Notes: generated from the letters alone by a model not told the origin. A DNA stretch of 31,619 nucleotides from Patescibacteria group bacterium (GCA_018818235.1 JAHISE010000098.1:1-31619); one strand, 5' to 3'; shown: positions 22,468 to 30,931, numbered from the stretch's first letter. Translations and numbers: made by a program.

Positions 22468-22555
22468 CAGCGACTCCGTAGTCGCTGATGATATTTATTA
22501 ATCAGCGAGCACGGGCTCGCTGCTGCGGGCAAAATCAGCGATTTTCGAATCGCTG
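22468..22555. repeat. Three tandem covarying hairpins of the CAGCGA family
   Basis: 22468-22487 is CAGCGACT-CCGT-AGTCGCTG, 22503-22522 is CAGCGAGC-ACGG-GCTCGCTG and 22536-22555 is CAGCGATT-TTCG-AATCGCTG. The outer six pairs are constant and the inner two change together, so pairing is maintained. They lie between the convergent rluD-like and FecR genes. No gene is present from 22370 to 22596. Confidence 0.88.
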
Positions 22556-22596
22556 CTGCGATAATCTAGCTCCTCGGATCAAACTGCTGCGATCAT

Positions 22597-24348
22597 TTAC
22601 CGTCTCGGATCAAAATTAACACTATATTCAATCGCATCCAAAATCTTCCCTTCGGAGTTACGAGCAGTTATTTGATAGATATTTGTACCTCGTTTAAGGG
22701 TTCCAAGGTCCGTGTCTGCAATATAATTCCAAAAATCTTTTCCCGGTTTATACAATCTAAGACTATAGCCGTTAACCCAAATGCTGTTGGTTTTGGGAGA
22801 TGTAATTCCTTCTATCAGAAAAGAGCTTCCTGTTGCCGTGTGAAACGAGCCTGGGGTTGGGGCAACAATACTCAAAGTTCCGGGCATTAAGGGAAAGTTT
22901 TGGCTCAGATCATCTTCATCTGCGGGTGTGGGTGGTACATCATCTGATTCCTCAGATTGTAAATCTGCATCCGGTAACTCTTCTGCAATGATCCCCTCCT
23001 CCCCTTCTCCCAGTGCAATTGTGATTACCGCAGGTTCACTTTTGTACCCACCTTTATTAATTGCAACCACTTGGTAAATATTTTCACCGGGAACCAGATT
23101 TCCAAGTTTGGTACTTGCCAGATATGTCCATGTGCTGTCACCGGGCTGAAATAATTGAAGCCGGTAATCATTTACCAATACTCCAACGGTATCGGCAGAA
23201 ACTTTGCCGACTATTTCCATATCTTCATGCGATGTCAGGTACGTCTGACCCGCTTTTGCAGGGGAAATGATTGTAGGCGGCTCCGGTGGTTTGCGATCTC
23301 TTCTGATCACTTTACGAACTTCGGCTTCCACTGCTCCCGCTTCGGAAAGTGCTTCTACCAATATTGTAATCTGATCCTCGTCAGGTAAAGATAAATCCTG
23401 AAGGAAGCTTCGTTTTCCTTCTTCCAGCTCAACAATATACCCGTTCACTCTTACATTCTTTATTTGTGAGCTGACTGTGCCGGATACCCGCACAGTACTT
23501 GTAAGTACCAATGCGTCGTTTTGTGGTTCAGAAACAATCAAAATTTCATCATCTTCAACAATCTCCGCCTCAACCTCATCGGTTTGTTTGGATTCCTGAA
23601 TCCGTTTTGCATAAGACACTCTGCTTTCGTCCAAAAACGGAGATTGTACTATCATCGGATCAATCGGAGAGCGGTATTTATAAGGGTTCTCTGCTATCGT
23701 CGTATCCTTTGGTACCGTAATCTTTTGTCCTTCACCTATGAATATCGGATCTGCTGCACCAAGTAATCTGACCTGAATGCCAAGCTTGTCCGCGGAAAAT
23801 ACAGTGAGTGAATCGGATGTAAGAATCGCTTCGGTTCTTGAAGTTACATCAATGGTCATATTATCGGTACTTATTTCCCTGATTATACTGCCGGAAAATA
23901 CTTCCTGAGTTGGCGTGACAATCCAAATTGATCCGTCGGCCAGTTGTATTTTAAAGTTAGAAAGCTTGTCCCCTTTTGCACTTTCAGAAATCAATATATT
24001 CGTGTGTTCATTCAGACGGACCGAAGTGCCGTCGAAAAAAGAAAGAATCGCCTGAGCTTTGCCACTTGTTTGGACACTGTCACCCGGATAAAGCTTAAGT
24101 TGATTCTCTGCGCGCTTAAGTGATTCCCCTTCTATTGAAACACTTACGGTACCTTGTCCTTCCAGTGATAACACAACTGCGTGCTGCAAAACTCTGTTAC
24201 CAACTCCAAACCAGGACAATATCCTGGTTGCCAACAAAAACAACGCAACTCCGAGCATCAACAATATAAATGCCCTTCTAATTATGGAAGGCAGTGGTGA
24301 AGACTGAGCTATGGAATAATGTGCCCGGCGATGTCTTCTGTTCAGCAT
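22597..24348 (-). CDS. Membrane-anchored FecR-domain protein with Ig-like repeats
   Basis: The 583-aa protein has one N-terminal membrane helix (about 26-43) and an extracellular FecR-like domain (about 63-153: LYPGDSVQTSGKAQAILSFF, DGTSVRLNEHTNILI). It then carries three beta-sandwich repeats of the glucodextranase-B/Ig type. Repeats 2 and 3 are clearly related to each other: VGVLVNDYRLQLFQPGDSTW with YLASTKLGNLVPGENIYQVV, and NSIWVNGYSLRLYKPGKDFW with YIADTDLGTLKRGTNIYQIT. An acidic linker (ADEDDLSQ region) separates them. It is probably a surface or envelope protein. I chose ATG 24348 over TTG 24369, which lies in a heptad repeat arm. Confidence 0.83.
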   Translation of the reverse strand: MLNRRHRRAHYSIAQSSPLPSIIRRAFILLMLGVALFLLATRILSWFGVGNRVLQHAVVLSLEGQGTVSVSIEGESLKRAENQLKLYPGDSVQTSGKAQAILSFFDGTSVRLNEHTNILISESAKGDKLSNFKIQLADGSIWIVTPTQEVFSGSIIREISTDNMTIDVTSRTEAILTSDSLTVFSADKLGIQVRLLGAADPIFIGEGQKITVPKDTTIAENPYKYRSPIDPMIVQSPFLDESRVSYAKRIQESKQTDEVEAEIVEDDEILIVSEPQNDALVLTSTVRVSGTVSSQIKNVRVNGYIVELEEGKRSFLQDLSLPDEDQITILVEALSEAGAVEAEVRKVIRRDRKPPEPPTIISPAKAGQTYLTSHEDMEIVGKVSADTVGVLVNDYRLQLFQPGDSTWTYLASTKLGNLVPGENIYQVVAINKGGYKSEPAVITIALGEGEEGIIAEELPDADLQSEESDDVPPTPADEDDLSQNFPLMPGTLSIVAPTPGSFHTATGSSFLIEGITSPKTNSIWVNGYSLRLYKPGKDFWNYIADTDLGTLKRGTNIYQITARNSEGKILDAIEYSVNFDPRR

Positions 24349-24419
24349 TTGACAATTGACGATTAACAATTAACAAGGAAAGCTATTGTTGACTGTAGGG
24401 AGGCAACTGTCAACTATCA
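24349..24419. repeat. TTAACAA/TTGACAA-type heptad array, weak inverted repeat
   Basis: A left array (24349-24374) of TTGACAA, TTGACGA and TTAACAA heptads is followed by TTGTTGAC (about 24386) and GTCAACTATCAA (about 24408-24419). It runs up to the FecR start codon on the minus strand. Confidence 0.55.
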
Positions 24420-24420
24420 A

Positions 24421-24645
24421 ATTACCCCCATCCCCCACCCTTCCCCCTCCACTCCACTTGCCACGTCAGTCGCGACTGACGTGGCTTGCCCACTGGGGGA
24501 AGGGGGGCAAATATTTAGTTTTTTGTTTTTTTAAAATATTTACATGCAATCAAGCTCAACGAACTCTATCTCAAGTCTAGTTTCCCCTTCCCCCTGCAGG
24601 ACAGTGGGGTGGAGGGGGAAGGGGCTAGGGGATGGGGGTAAAAAA
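24421..24645. mobile_element. GC-rich MITE-like element, copy 1, with nested palindrome
   Basis: Terminal sequences TTACCCCCATCCCC and GGGGATGGGGGTAA are complementary. The arms (about 95 bp) contain CCCTTCCCCCTCCACTCC and GGGGTGGAGGGGGAAGGGG. The interior keeps GCAAATATTTAGTTT on the left and CAAGTCTAGTTTCCCCTTCC on the right, shared with copy 2 at 25810-26015. A 26-bp perfect palindrome at 24460-24485 (GCCACGTCAGTCG and its complement) is present only in this copy, flanked by a TTGCC duplication. Confidence 0.8.
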
Positions 24646-24659
24646 GCCCCTGTCGATTG

Positions 24660-25763
24660 TTAAACACTAACCCTCATAACTTCCGAAGCCGTTGTAACCT
24701 TCTCCTTAATATATATTTTGCCCCATTCAGGCATTCTACGATAACCTTCTTTTTTGGCTTGTTGCTCTATAACTGTTGCTGTTTCGTTTAATAATATTAA
24801 TTCCCTGATTTCGGGAGTAATTATTAGAAGCTCAGGAAGTGCCGTTTGTCCGCAATAAGTACTGTGTTCAAGAGGATCGCAATTTGAACCATCTTTCTTG
24901 CATTCATCACTCAAAGTTCGCACAAGTCTTTGCCCTAGGATTGCTCTTAAAGAAGGTGCAAATGTGTAAGGGCTTACTCCCATGGAAAGCAGTCTGGGGA
25001 TTGATTCTATGGCAGAATTTGTATGAAGAGTCGAAAAGACAAGGTGACCTGTTAAGGCAGCATCTACGGCAGTTTGGGCGGTTTCCAGATCACGTATCTC
25101 ACCTACCAGTATAACATCCGGATCGTGCCTGAGTATGGATCTAAGACCGCTTGCGAAAGTGTATTCATGTTCCTCATCCACCTGACTTTGTACAATTCCG
25201 GGCAGTTCGTACTCAATGGGATTTTCCAATGTGATTATATTCCTCTCTCTTCCGATTATTGTTTGCAGTAACGCGTAAAGAGTGGTTGTTTTCCCCGATC
25301 CGGTGGGACCTGTTACCAAAATCAGACCGTTTGGCAATTGGGCAAGGGAGGAAAGGCTTTCGTGTATTTCTTTTGGAAAACCCAGATCTACCAGAGGAAC
25401 TATCCCTTTTTTAGGATCCAAAAGACGGAGAGTCATTGTTTCTCCGAATCGTGATGGAATTGTTGCTACACGAATGTTAACAGTTCTTCCGGGTGCTTCG
25501 AATGTATATTGTCCGTCCTGAGGAATATTTTGTACATTGAGCTTTAATTTGGATGAGAATTTAACGCGACGAACAAGCTGAATGTAATTCTTTTCGGTCA
25601 AGTCGGCCAATTTTTGCAAAACACCATGTAATCTGATCTCCAGACGCACAAATGTTTTCTCAGGTGAAAAATGGATATCGGATATGCCTTCTTTGACGCT
25701 ATATTGCTCAAGTTCATTCAGCAACGTTTGCCCGTCTAAGGATTCCCATTTATTTTCAGTCAT
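24660..25763 (-). CDS. GspE/PilB-type secretion or pilus assembly ATPase, short form
   Basis: The 367-aa ATPase has the Walker A GPTGSGKT (152-159), the Asp box ITLENPIEYELPGIVQSQVD (177-196), the Walker B-like VILVGEIRD (217-225) and the His box TGHLVFSTLHTN (238-249). Such hexameric ATPases drive type IV pilus extension or type II-like secretion. The protein is short because the N-terminal MshEN-type domain is missing; it starts directly with the N2 domain (SDIHFSPEKTFVRLEIR). The usual CxxC-CxxC zinc motif is replaced by a shortened cysteine segment (ECKKDGSNCDPLEHSTYC). It is closer to PilB/GspE than to PilT by its IP QDGQ block. No other pilus genes are here. It is flanked by two copies of the same GC-rich element. 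ATG 25763 lies 6 nt after an extended -10. Confidence 0.92.
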   Translation of the reverse strand: MTENKWESLDGQTLLNELEQYSVKEGISDIHFSPEKTFVRLEIRLHGVLQKLADLTEKNYIQLVRRVKFSSKLKLNVQNIPQDGQYTFEAPGRTVNIRVATIPSRFGETMTLRLLDPKKGIVPLVDLGFPKEIHESLSSLAQLPNGLILVTGPTGSGKTTTLYALLQTIIGRERNIITLENPIEYELPGIVQSQVDEEHEYTFASGLRSILRHDPDVILVGEIRDLETAQTAVDAALTGHLVFSTLHTNSAIESIPRLLSMGVSPYTFAPSLRAILGQRLVRTLSDECKKDGSNCDPLEHSTYCGQTALPELLIITPEIRELILLNETATVIEQQAKKEGYRRMPEWGKIYIKEKVTTASEVMRVSV

Positions 25764-25769
25764 CAGACT

Positions 25770-25778
25770 ATTTTAGCA
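25770..25778 (-). promoter_or_regulatory. Extended -10 promoter giving a leaderless ATPase mRNA
   Basis: On the minus strand TGCTAAAAT (TG-n-TAAAAT) ends at 25770, 6 nt before the ATG at 25763. Transcription should start at the A of the start codon. No clear -35 is present, as expected for extended -10 promoters. Confidence 0.6.
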
Positions 25779-25809
25779 TAGAATGGGGTTATAAGCTATA
25801 TGCAGATAT

Positions 25810-26015
25810 TTACCCCCATCCCCGGCCCTTCCCCCTCCACTCCGCATGCCTACTGGGGGAAGGGGGGCAAATATTTAGTTTCATCTTTGTATACACACAT
25901 TCGTTAGTAATATGTATTTATGATTAATCTAAACAAACTAAATCTCAAGTCTAGTTTCCCCTTCCCCCTGCAGGTCAGTGGGGTGGAGGGGGAAGGGGTT
26001 AGGGGATGGGGGTAA
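25810..26015. mobile_element. GC-rich MITE-like element, copy 2
   Basis: It has the same terminal sequences (TTTACCCCCATCCCC and GGGGATGGGGGTAAA) and internal landmarks as copy 1, with a different AT-rich centre. It lies in the divergent gap between the ATPase and PBP genes. Its right end overlaps a non-biological upstream extension of the PBP reading frame. No target duplication is obvious. Confidence 0.8.
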
Positions 26016-26091
26016 ATTAAGAAGCTCTCTCCACTCCCAACCTAAATATAAAACTATTCCAGCATCCACCCCCATTCTATATACTCCCCCC

Positions 26092-28626
26092 GTGCCAATC
26101 CGTAATTACAATCTGCCTTCCGAAACTCAACGCAAGCGCTCGCTTTATCAGCGTATGGTTTTTGTGCATTCATTTCTGCTAATTTGCTTGCTTATCATCG
26201 TCGCCAGACTTGTGGAATTGCAGGTGGTAAGAGGAGCACAATATCATGATCTTGCACAAGCACAGCATTACGGAGGTGTTGTTCTCCCTGCGAAAAGAGG
26301 CGAGATTCTTTCTTATAACAGTAAAACCGGTGAATCCAGCATCCTTGCAACAAACACAACGCTGGATATGGTTTATGTTGATCCTCTTATAACGGAAAAC
26401 TCGACTCTTGTTGCAGAAACATTGGCTGACATATTGGTGAATGAAGATTTTTACAATAAATGTGCGGAGGGTGCGGACGAATGTCCTCGTGCTCTTGTTG
26501 AATATTTTACAGATGCATTTGATCCTCTTTCTCGTGTTAAGCAGACATCAACCGGAGTTTTATTGGAGCCGGAAAGATTGAAAGTATCTGCCACATCAAT
26601 TAAGGATTCGGACATTCCTGACATTACAGAGGTAAGAAGACGCTTTGCCAGAGATATAGAAGATCGGATAGCGGAAAAACGGGTTACGTTTGTACCTTTG
26701 ATTTACGGAGCAACAAAAGTACAGATGCAGGAAATGGAAAAAGAAGGAATAATGGGGGTTACGGTTTCCAGAGATCAAAAACTAATCTATGCGAACCCCG
26801 AGAGTATTCCTCAGATGCAATTGCCACGAATTACTCGTTCAATATCATCCATACTTCAGTTGGATCCTTTGTATTTAAAAAATATACTGCGCAGCAGACC
26901 TTTGCGTTATGTTGCAATAATGCACGAGCTTCCTCCGGAGCTTTCATCAACAATCAAAGAGGCCAAGCTTGCGTCCATAAAAGAAACAAAGAAAAGAAAA
27001 AGTGAGGCACCTACATACGAGGCTGCACAAGATATATTGGATCCGTTGCGGTCAATCGCATTGCTTCCGGAACATTGGAGATTTTATCCCGATGGTACTG
27101 TTGCCTCTCATGTTGTTGGATTTTTGAATATAAACAATGAGGCACAGTATGGAATAGAGCGTACATTCAATCCTCAATTACGTGGGCAGGAAGGTCTTAT
27201 AAGTTCAGTAAGTGATCCTTCCGGAGGGCAGATTCTAACTTCAAAACAGACTATTGTTGACCCAAAAGATGGAGACACAATTGTTCTGACAATAGATCGT
27301 TTTATTCAGAAACAAGTTGAAAATATTCTTACCGAAGCTGTAAAAAAATATAAAGCGGAAAGCGGTCAGGTAATAATTATGGATCCTTTTACGGGAAGAA
27401 TAATTGCAATGGCTAGTGCGCCCATATTTGACAGCAATGAATACGGACAAGTGTTCGTGCGTGAGCCGATTTTTGTAGATTCAAAAAAGCAAAAGGAAAT
27501 TGTTGTTGAGCTTATTCATCCGGATACAAATGCATTTATTCTTAAGGCATATATCGGAGATGTGTTTTCCGATGAAGGTCGTGAACATCTTTCGTTGGAA
27601 AAGCAAAACGAGATCAGTGAGATCGAAAAGCTTTATGATCTTCGTGATATTTCCAGATATTATCTGTACGTAGGGGAAAACCAGAGACTGGAAATATTCC
27701 CAACCGAGAAATCCGATATATGGCTGAAGTATGTTAATGGAATTGGAGTTGGTGCTTATTTGAACAGAAATATTCAGTCTATTTATGAGCCGGGATCGGT
27801 TCTTAAAGCGGTGACAATGGGGGTTGCAATTGATCAGGGAGAAGTTTCCCCTTCTGATATTTATCATGATGATGGTCCTGTAAAGGTTGACGAATACACA
27901 ATTAAAAATGCGTTGAATACATACTATGGAGAAGTGACAATGACCAATTGCCTTGAGTATTCCATTAACACATGCATGACAAGCGTCTCGGAGAAGCTTG
28001 GTCGCAAACTTTTCCAGAGAATGCTTGTGCGTTTTGGATTTGGAAGAGTAACCGGGATATCACTTGAAGATGAACAGCCGGGAGAGATTCAGTCTTGGAG
28101 GCAGTGGAGTAATGCATTGCTTGCCACTGCCGCATACGGACAGGGAATATCCGCTACTCCATTACAAGTAATTACGGCAATATCCGCACTTGCGAATGGA
28201 GGAAAACTTATGAAGCCGATAATTATCGACAGAGTTATGCAAAATGATGGCACAATAATTCAATCACAACCACTGGCAATAGATCAGGTAATTACTCCGG
28301 AATCATCTGCAACAATTACCGCGATGCTAACGAGCGCAGTAACAAACGGATATGCAAAAACAGCGAAGGTACCCGGCTATAGGATCGCCGGCAAAACGGG
28401 TACCAGTCAGATTGCAGGACCGGGAGGCAGATACGAAACAGGAACGGGAGCGGGCATTACATCATTCGCAGGATACGCTCCGATAAACCACCCGAAGTTT
28501 GTAATACTTGTTAAGTTTGATCGACCGCATAGGATCGAATATGGATCGGAGTCTGCTGCGCCGGTATTTAAGGATATTGCGGCGTTTTTGTTTAAGTATT
28601 ATGGGATACCGCCAGATGAGGAGTAA
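26092..28626 (+). CDS. Class B penicillin-binding protein (FtsI/PBP2-type transpeptidase)
   Basis: Class B PBPs cross-link peptidoglycan during division or elongation. From GTG 26092 the product is 844 aa, longer than the common 550-700. It has a basic N-terminus, one membrane helix (about 22-40, MVFVHSFLLICLLIIVARLV), a dimerisation domain beginning ALPAKRGEIL-like (VVLPAKRGEILS), and a transpeptidase domain. Active-site motifs are Ser569-x-x-Lys572 (EPGSVLKAV), Ser624-Ile-Asn626 and Lys768-Thr-Gly770 (AGKTGTSQ). Between about residues 453 and 555, just before SxxK, some 100 extra residues (acidic, charged) replace what is usually a short linker. Start: GTG 26092 or ATG 26155; the reading frame upstream is part of the GC-rich element. 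Confidence 0.92.
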   Translation: MPIRNYNLPSETQRKRSLYQRMVFVHSFLLICLLIIVARLVELQVVRGAQYHDLAQAQHYGGVVLPAKRGEILSYNSKTGESSILATNTTLDMVYVDPLITENSTLVAETLADILVNEDFYNKCAEGADECPRALVEYFTDAFDPLSRVKQTSTGVLLEPERLKVSATSIKDSDIPDITEVRRRFARDIEDRIAEKRVTFVPLIYGATKVQMQEMEKEGIMGVTVSRDQKLIYANPESIPQMQLPRITRSISSILQLDPLYLKNILRSRPLRYVAIMHELPPELSSTIKEAKLASIKETKKRKSEAPTYEAAQDILDPLRSIALLPEHWRFYPDGTVASHVVGFLNINNEAQYGIERTFNPQLRGQEGLISSVSDPSGGQILTSKQTIVDPKDGDTIVLTIDRFIQKQVENILTEAVKKYKAESGQVIIMDPFTGRIIAMASAPIFDSNEYGQVFVREPIFVDSKKQKEIVVELIHPDTNAFILKAYIGDVFSDEGREHLSLEKQNEISEIEKLYDLRDISRYYLYVGENQRLEIFPTEKSDIWLKYVNGIGVGAYLNRNIQSIYEPGSVLKAVTMGVAIDQGEVSPSDIYHDDGPVKVDEYTIKNALNTYYGEVTMTNCLEYSINTCMTSVSEKLGRKLFQRMLVRFGFGRVTGISLEDEQPGEIQSWRQWSNALLATAAYGQGISATPLQVITAISALANGGKLMKPIIIDRVMQNDGTIIQSQPLAIDQVITPESSATITAMLTSAVTNGYAKTAKVPGYRIAGKTGTSQIAGPGGRYETGTGAGITSFAGYAPINHPKFVILVKFDRPHRIEYGSESAAPVFKDIAAFLFKYYGIPPDEE

Positions 28627-28647
28627 GAGCTATACATTTGGAGTTTT

Positions 28648-28779
28648 GGGGGTCGGGAGGACTTTTATGCTATGTAAGTTGTTGGAGTGTTGGGGGTCGG
28701 GAGGACTTTTATGCTATGTAAGTTGTTGGAGTGTTGGGGGTCGGGAGGACTTTTATGCTATGTAAGTTGTTGGAGTGTT
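28648..28779. repeat. Three perfect tandem copies of a 44-bp unit
   Basis: Units start at 28648, 28692 and 28736 with GGGGGTCGGGAGGACTTTTA and end with GTTGTTGGAGTGTT. They begin 21 bp after the PBP stop codon. Sequence identity between units suggests recent amplification or an active array. Confidence 0.95.
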
Positions 28780-28782
28780 GGG

Positions 28783-28843
28783 TGTCACTGGTCACTAGTC
28801 GCTTGTCACTAGTTTTGGTGTTATTGACCAGTGACTAGCGACT
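28783..28843. repeat. GTCACTG-type heptad inverted repeat
   Basis: Left arm 28783-28811 (TGTCACTGGTCACTAGTCGC and onward) and right arm about 28825-28843 (GACCAGTGACTAGCGACT) are complementary. It follows the 44-bp tandem array and lies between convergent PBP and glmS. The space 28844-28911 holds no gene. Confidence 0.85.
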
Positions 28844-28911
28844 CCCAAATGTTCAATATAATTAGAAAAAGTAAGGAGGGTTAGACCCCAAAATGTTCTA
28901 ACGACTTTCAA

Positions 28912-30684
28912 CTATTTCACAGTGACGCTTTTTGCTAAGTTCCTCGGCATATCCGGATCCTTTCCCCTCTTTACAGCCAAGAAATAAGCCAATGCCTGTA
29001 CAGGAATTATATTTACAATCGCCTGAGCAGCTCCTGCGTCGGGAACCTTTATCCATTCATCAAAGACCTCATTATTCTCGGGAGATATTCCGATGATGTG
29101 ACCTCCACGTGCCTTAAGCTCTATAGCATTGGAAATTATGTCAGCTTTTACCTCATCATTTCCTACCAGTGCTATACAAGGAGTCCCCTCTTCTATTAAC
29201 GCAATCGGTCCATGTTTAAGTTCACCACCTGCAAAACCTTCCGCATGAACATAGCTTACTTCCTGAATCTTAATTGCACTTTCCAAAGCCATCGGGTAGT
29301 TCCAACTTTTACCTATTATAAAGAGATCGGATTTTTCCTGAATCTTCTCTGCTATGGATTCAACAAATTCAACATAGCGAGGATTTAACATATCGTTGAT
29401 CTTTGATGAGGTTTCCAGAAGCAGTCTTTTGCCTTCCTGCGTTTTGTCAGCAAGTGTGTAAGCTATTAGAAGGAGAACTGCCATCTGTCCTGTAAGGGCT
29501 TTTGTAGAAGCAACTGCTCGCTCGGGTCCCGCATTAATAAGGAGTGTGTAATCGGCTTCGCGATCGATAGTTGAACCTTCCACATTAACAATCGCCAAAA
29601 CCTTGGATCCTTTCGATTTTGCAATCTTCATTGCTTCCAATACATCTGCGGTCTCACCACTCTGGCTTACAACTATAAGCAGGCTCTCCGGAAGAAGGAA
29701 ATGATGGTAGAGCTTGAACTCGGATGCGGGTGCAAAGTTAACGTGCTTCTCGGCTATTACAGAGAAAAAGTACTCAGCAGCCATACATGCCTTTGCAGCT
29801 GTGCCACATCCCACAAGAAAAGTTCCTTTCGCGTTCCTGATAGCTTCTGCGAGAGTATATATTTGTTCTTCATTTTGATTAACCGCTCTGGCAACACTTT
29901 CCTTCTGATCCATAATTTCTTTAAGCATGTAATGTTCAAACTCACCTTTCTGTGCCTGCTCAATCGACCATGTAATTTCAATTTCTCTTTTTACGACTTC
30001 ATCGCCGGTTTCCAAATCGGAAAAGATGATATTGTCACCGTTTGTAACAACCATCTCTCCGTCATCCAGATACTGAACCAGTTTGGTATGCTCCATAAAG
30101 GCGGGAATATCCGAGGCTACAAAGTAACCGTCATCACCTACTCCTACTATAAGAGGTGAACCTCGTCTGGCAGCCACCAGCGTGTTTGATTCGGTATGCA
30201 ATGCAAGGAACGCATAGCGTCCATCAAAATCTTTACATGCCATCCTGACCGCATATGCAAAGTCATCGGTTTGTTTAAGATATTCTTCGATAAGATGTGG
30301 AATGACTTCCGTATCGGTCTCTGACAAAAATTCGTGCCCCTTCTCCATAAGATCTTTTTTTAGTTCCTGATAGTTCTCCAGAATGCCATTGTGAACAACG
30401 GCAATCTTCTGATCACCGTTTGCATGTGGATGAGCATTGAATTCAGTAACTCCTCCATGGGTTGCCCAGCGTGTGTGACCTATTGCGAGTGAACAGGATT
30501 CGCGAAAGTCGTTACTATCAACCGTACTGATTTTGCCGGTACTTTTTTCTATCAAAACAACTCCATCGGTTTTACATGCAATACCCCAAGAATCGTATCC
30601 TCTATATTCAAGGTTCTTGAGTCCTTCTACTGCCAACGCACCGGCATCATTCCTCTTGCCTACATAACCAAAGATTCCGCACAT
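28912..30684 (-). CDS. glmS: Glutamine-fructose-6-phosphate aminotransferase (GlmS)
   Basis: GlmS makes glucosamine-6-phosphate, the first step toward UDP-GlcNAc for the cell wall. From ATG 30684 the product is 590 aa and begins MCGIFGYVGKRNDAG, with the N-terminal Cys nucleophile of the class II glutaminase domain. Further glutaminase residues are visible in GHTRWATHGGVTEFNAHPH. Two SIS sugar-isomerase domains follow (about 265-430 and 440-580: VSQSGETADVLEAMKIAK; GKSWNYPMALESAIKIQEVS; AGGELKHGPIALIEEGTPC). The C-terminal PRNLAKSVTV tail is typical. I rejected the upstream TTG at 30723, which is the promoter -35. No glmS ribozyme is present upstream; the leader is only a few bases long. Confidence 0.98.
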   Translation of the reverse strand: MCGIFGYVGKRNDAGALAVEGLKNLEYRGYDSWGIACKTDGVVLIEKSTGKISTVDSNDFRESCSLAIGHTRWATHGGVTEFNAHPHANGDQKIAVVHNGILENYQELKKDLMEKGHEFLSETDTEVIPHLIEEYLKQTDDFAYAVRMACKDFDGRYAFLALHTESNTLVAARRGSPLIVGVGDDGYFVASDIPAFMEHTKLVQYLDDGEMVVTNGDNIIFSDLETGDEVVKREIEITWSIEQAQKGEFEHYMLKEIMDQKESVARAVNQNEEQIYTLAEAIRNAKGTFLVGCGTAAKACMAAEYFFSVIAEKHVNFAPASEFKLYHHFLLPESLLIVVSQSGETADVLEAMKIAKSKGSKVLAIVNVEGSTIDREADYTLLINAGPERAVASTKALTGQMAVLLLIAYTLADKTQEGKRLLLETSSKINDMLNPRYVEFVESIAEKIQEKSDLFIIGKSWNYPMALESAIKIQEVSYVHAEGFAGGELKHGPIALIEEGTPCIALVGNDEVKADIISNAIELKARGGHIIGISPENNEVFDEWIKVPDAGAAQAIVNIIPVQALAYFLAVKRGKDPDMPRNLAKSVTVK

Positions 30685-30695
30685 AGAATAGGCAG

Positions 30696-30723
30696 ATTGT
30701 AGAGATATTTGAGGTTTAGTCAA
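30696..30723 (-). promoter_or_regulatory. glmS promoter, near-leaderless
   Basis: On the minus strand the -35 is TTGACT (30723-30718), the spacer 16 bp and the -10 TACAAT (30701-30696). The ATG at 30684 begins 11 nt after the -10, leaving a leader of about 5 nt. Confidence 0.85.
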
Positions 30724-30800
30724 TTATTTGGTTCTATATTCGGCCTCAACCCTCGAAGATGTACTTTGGGTATGACCCCTCTCCAATAAGCTCCCTAACC

Positions 30801-30905
30801 GACCTCACCCCCTAGCCCCCCCTCCTCCCACATAAATGAGCACTTAAGTTGTTTATTGCTTTTATATAATCAGACTCAGAGGAGAGGGGGCCAGGGGGTG
30901 AGGTC
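30801..30905. mobile_element. GC-rich inverted repeat, CTCACCCCCT type
   Basis: Left arm about 30801-30831 (GACCTCACCCCCTAGCCCCC and onward) and right arm about 30877-30905 (GAGGGGGCCAGGGGGTGAGG and onward) are complementary around a 45-bp AT-rich centre. It sits in the divergent gap between glmS and rpsT. No transposase is encoded. Confidence 0.75.
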
Positions 30906-30931
30906 GTCTCACTTTTAACTATTAACTTTTA

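Noticed and set aside
24421..26015. Composite transposon carrying the ATPase
   Set aside because: No transposase and no outer target duplication; the ATPase has its own normal promoter.
28648..28779. CRISPR array
   Set aside because: Units are contiguous with no spacers, and only three copies; no cas genes.
30685..30723. TTG at 30723 as the glmS start, adding 13 residues
   Set aside because: It is the -35 box, and the enzyme needs an N-terminal Cys directly after Met (MCGIFG).
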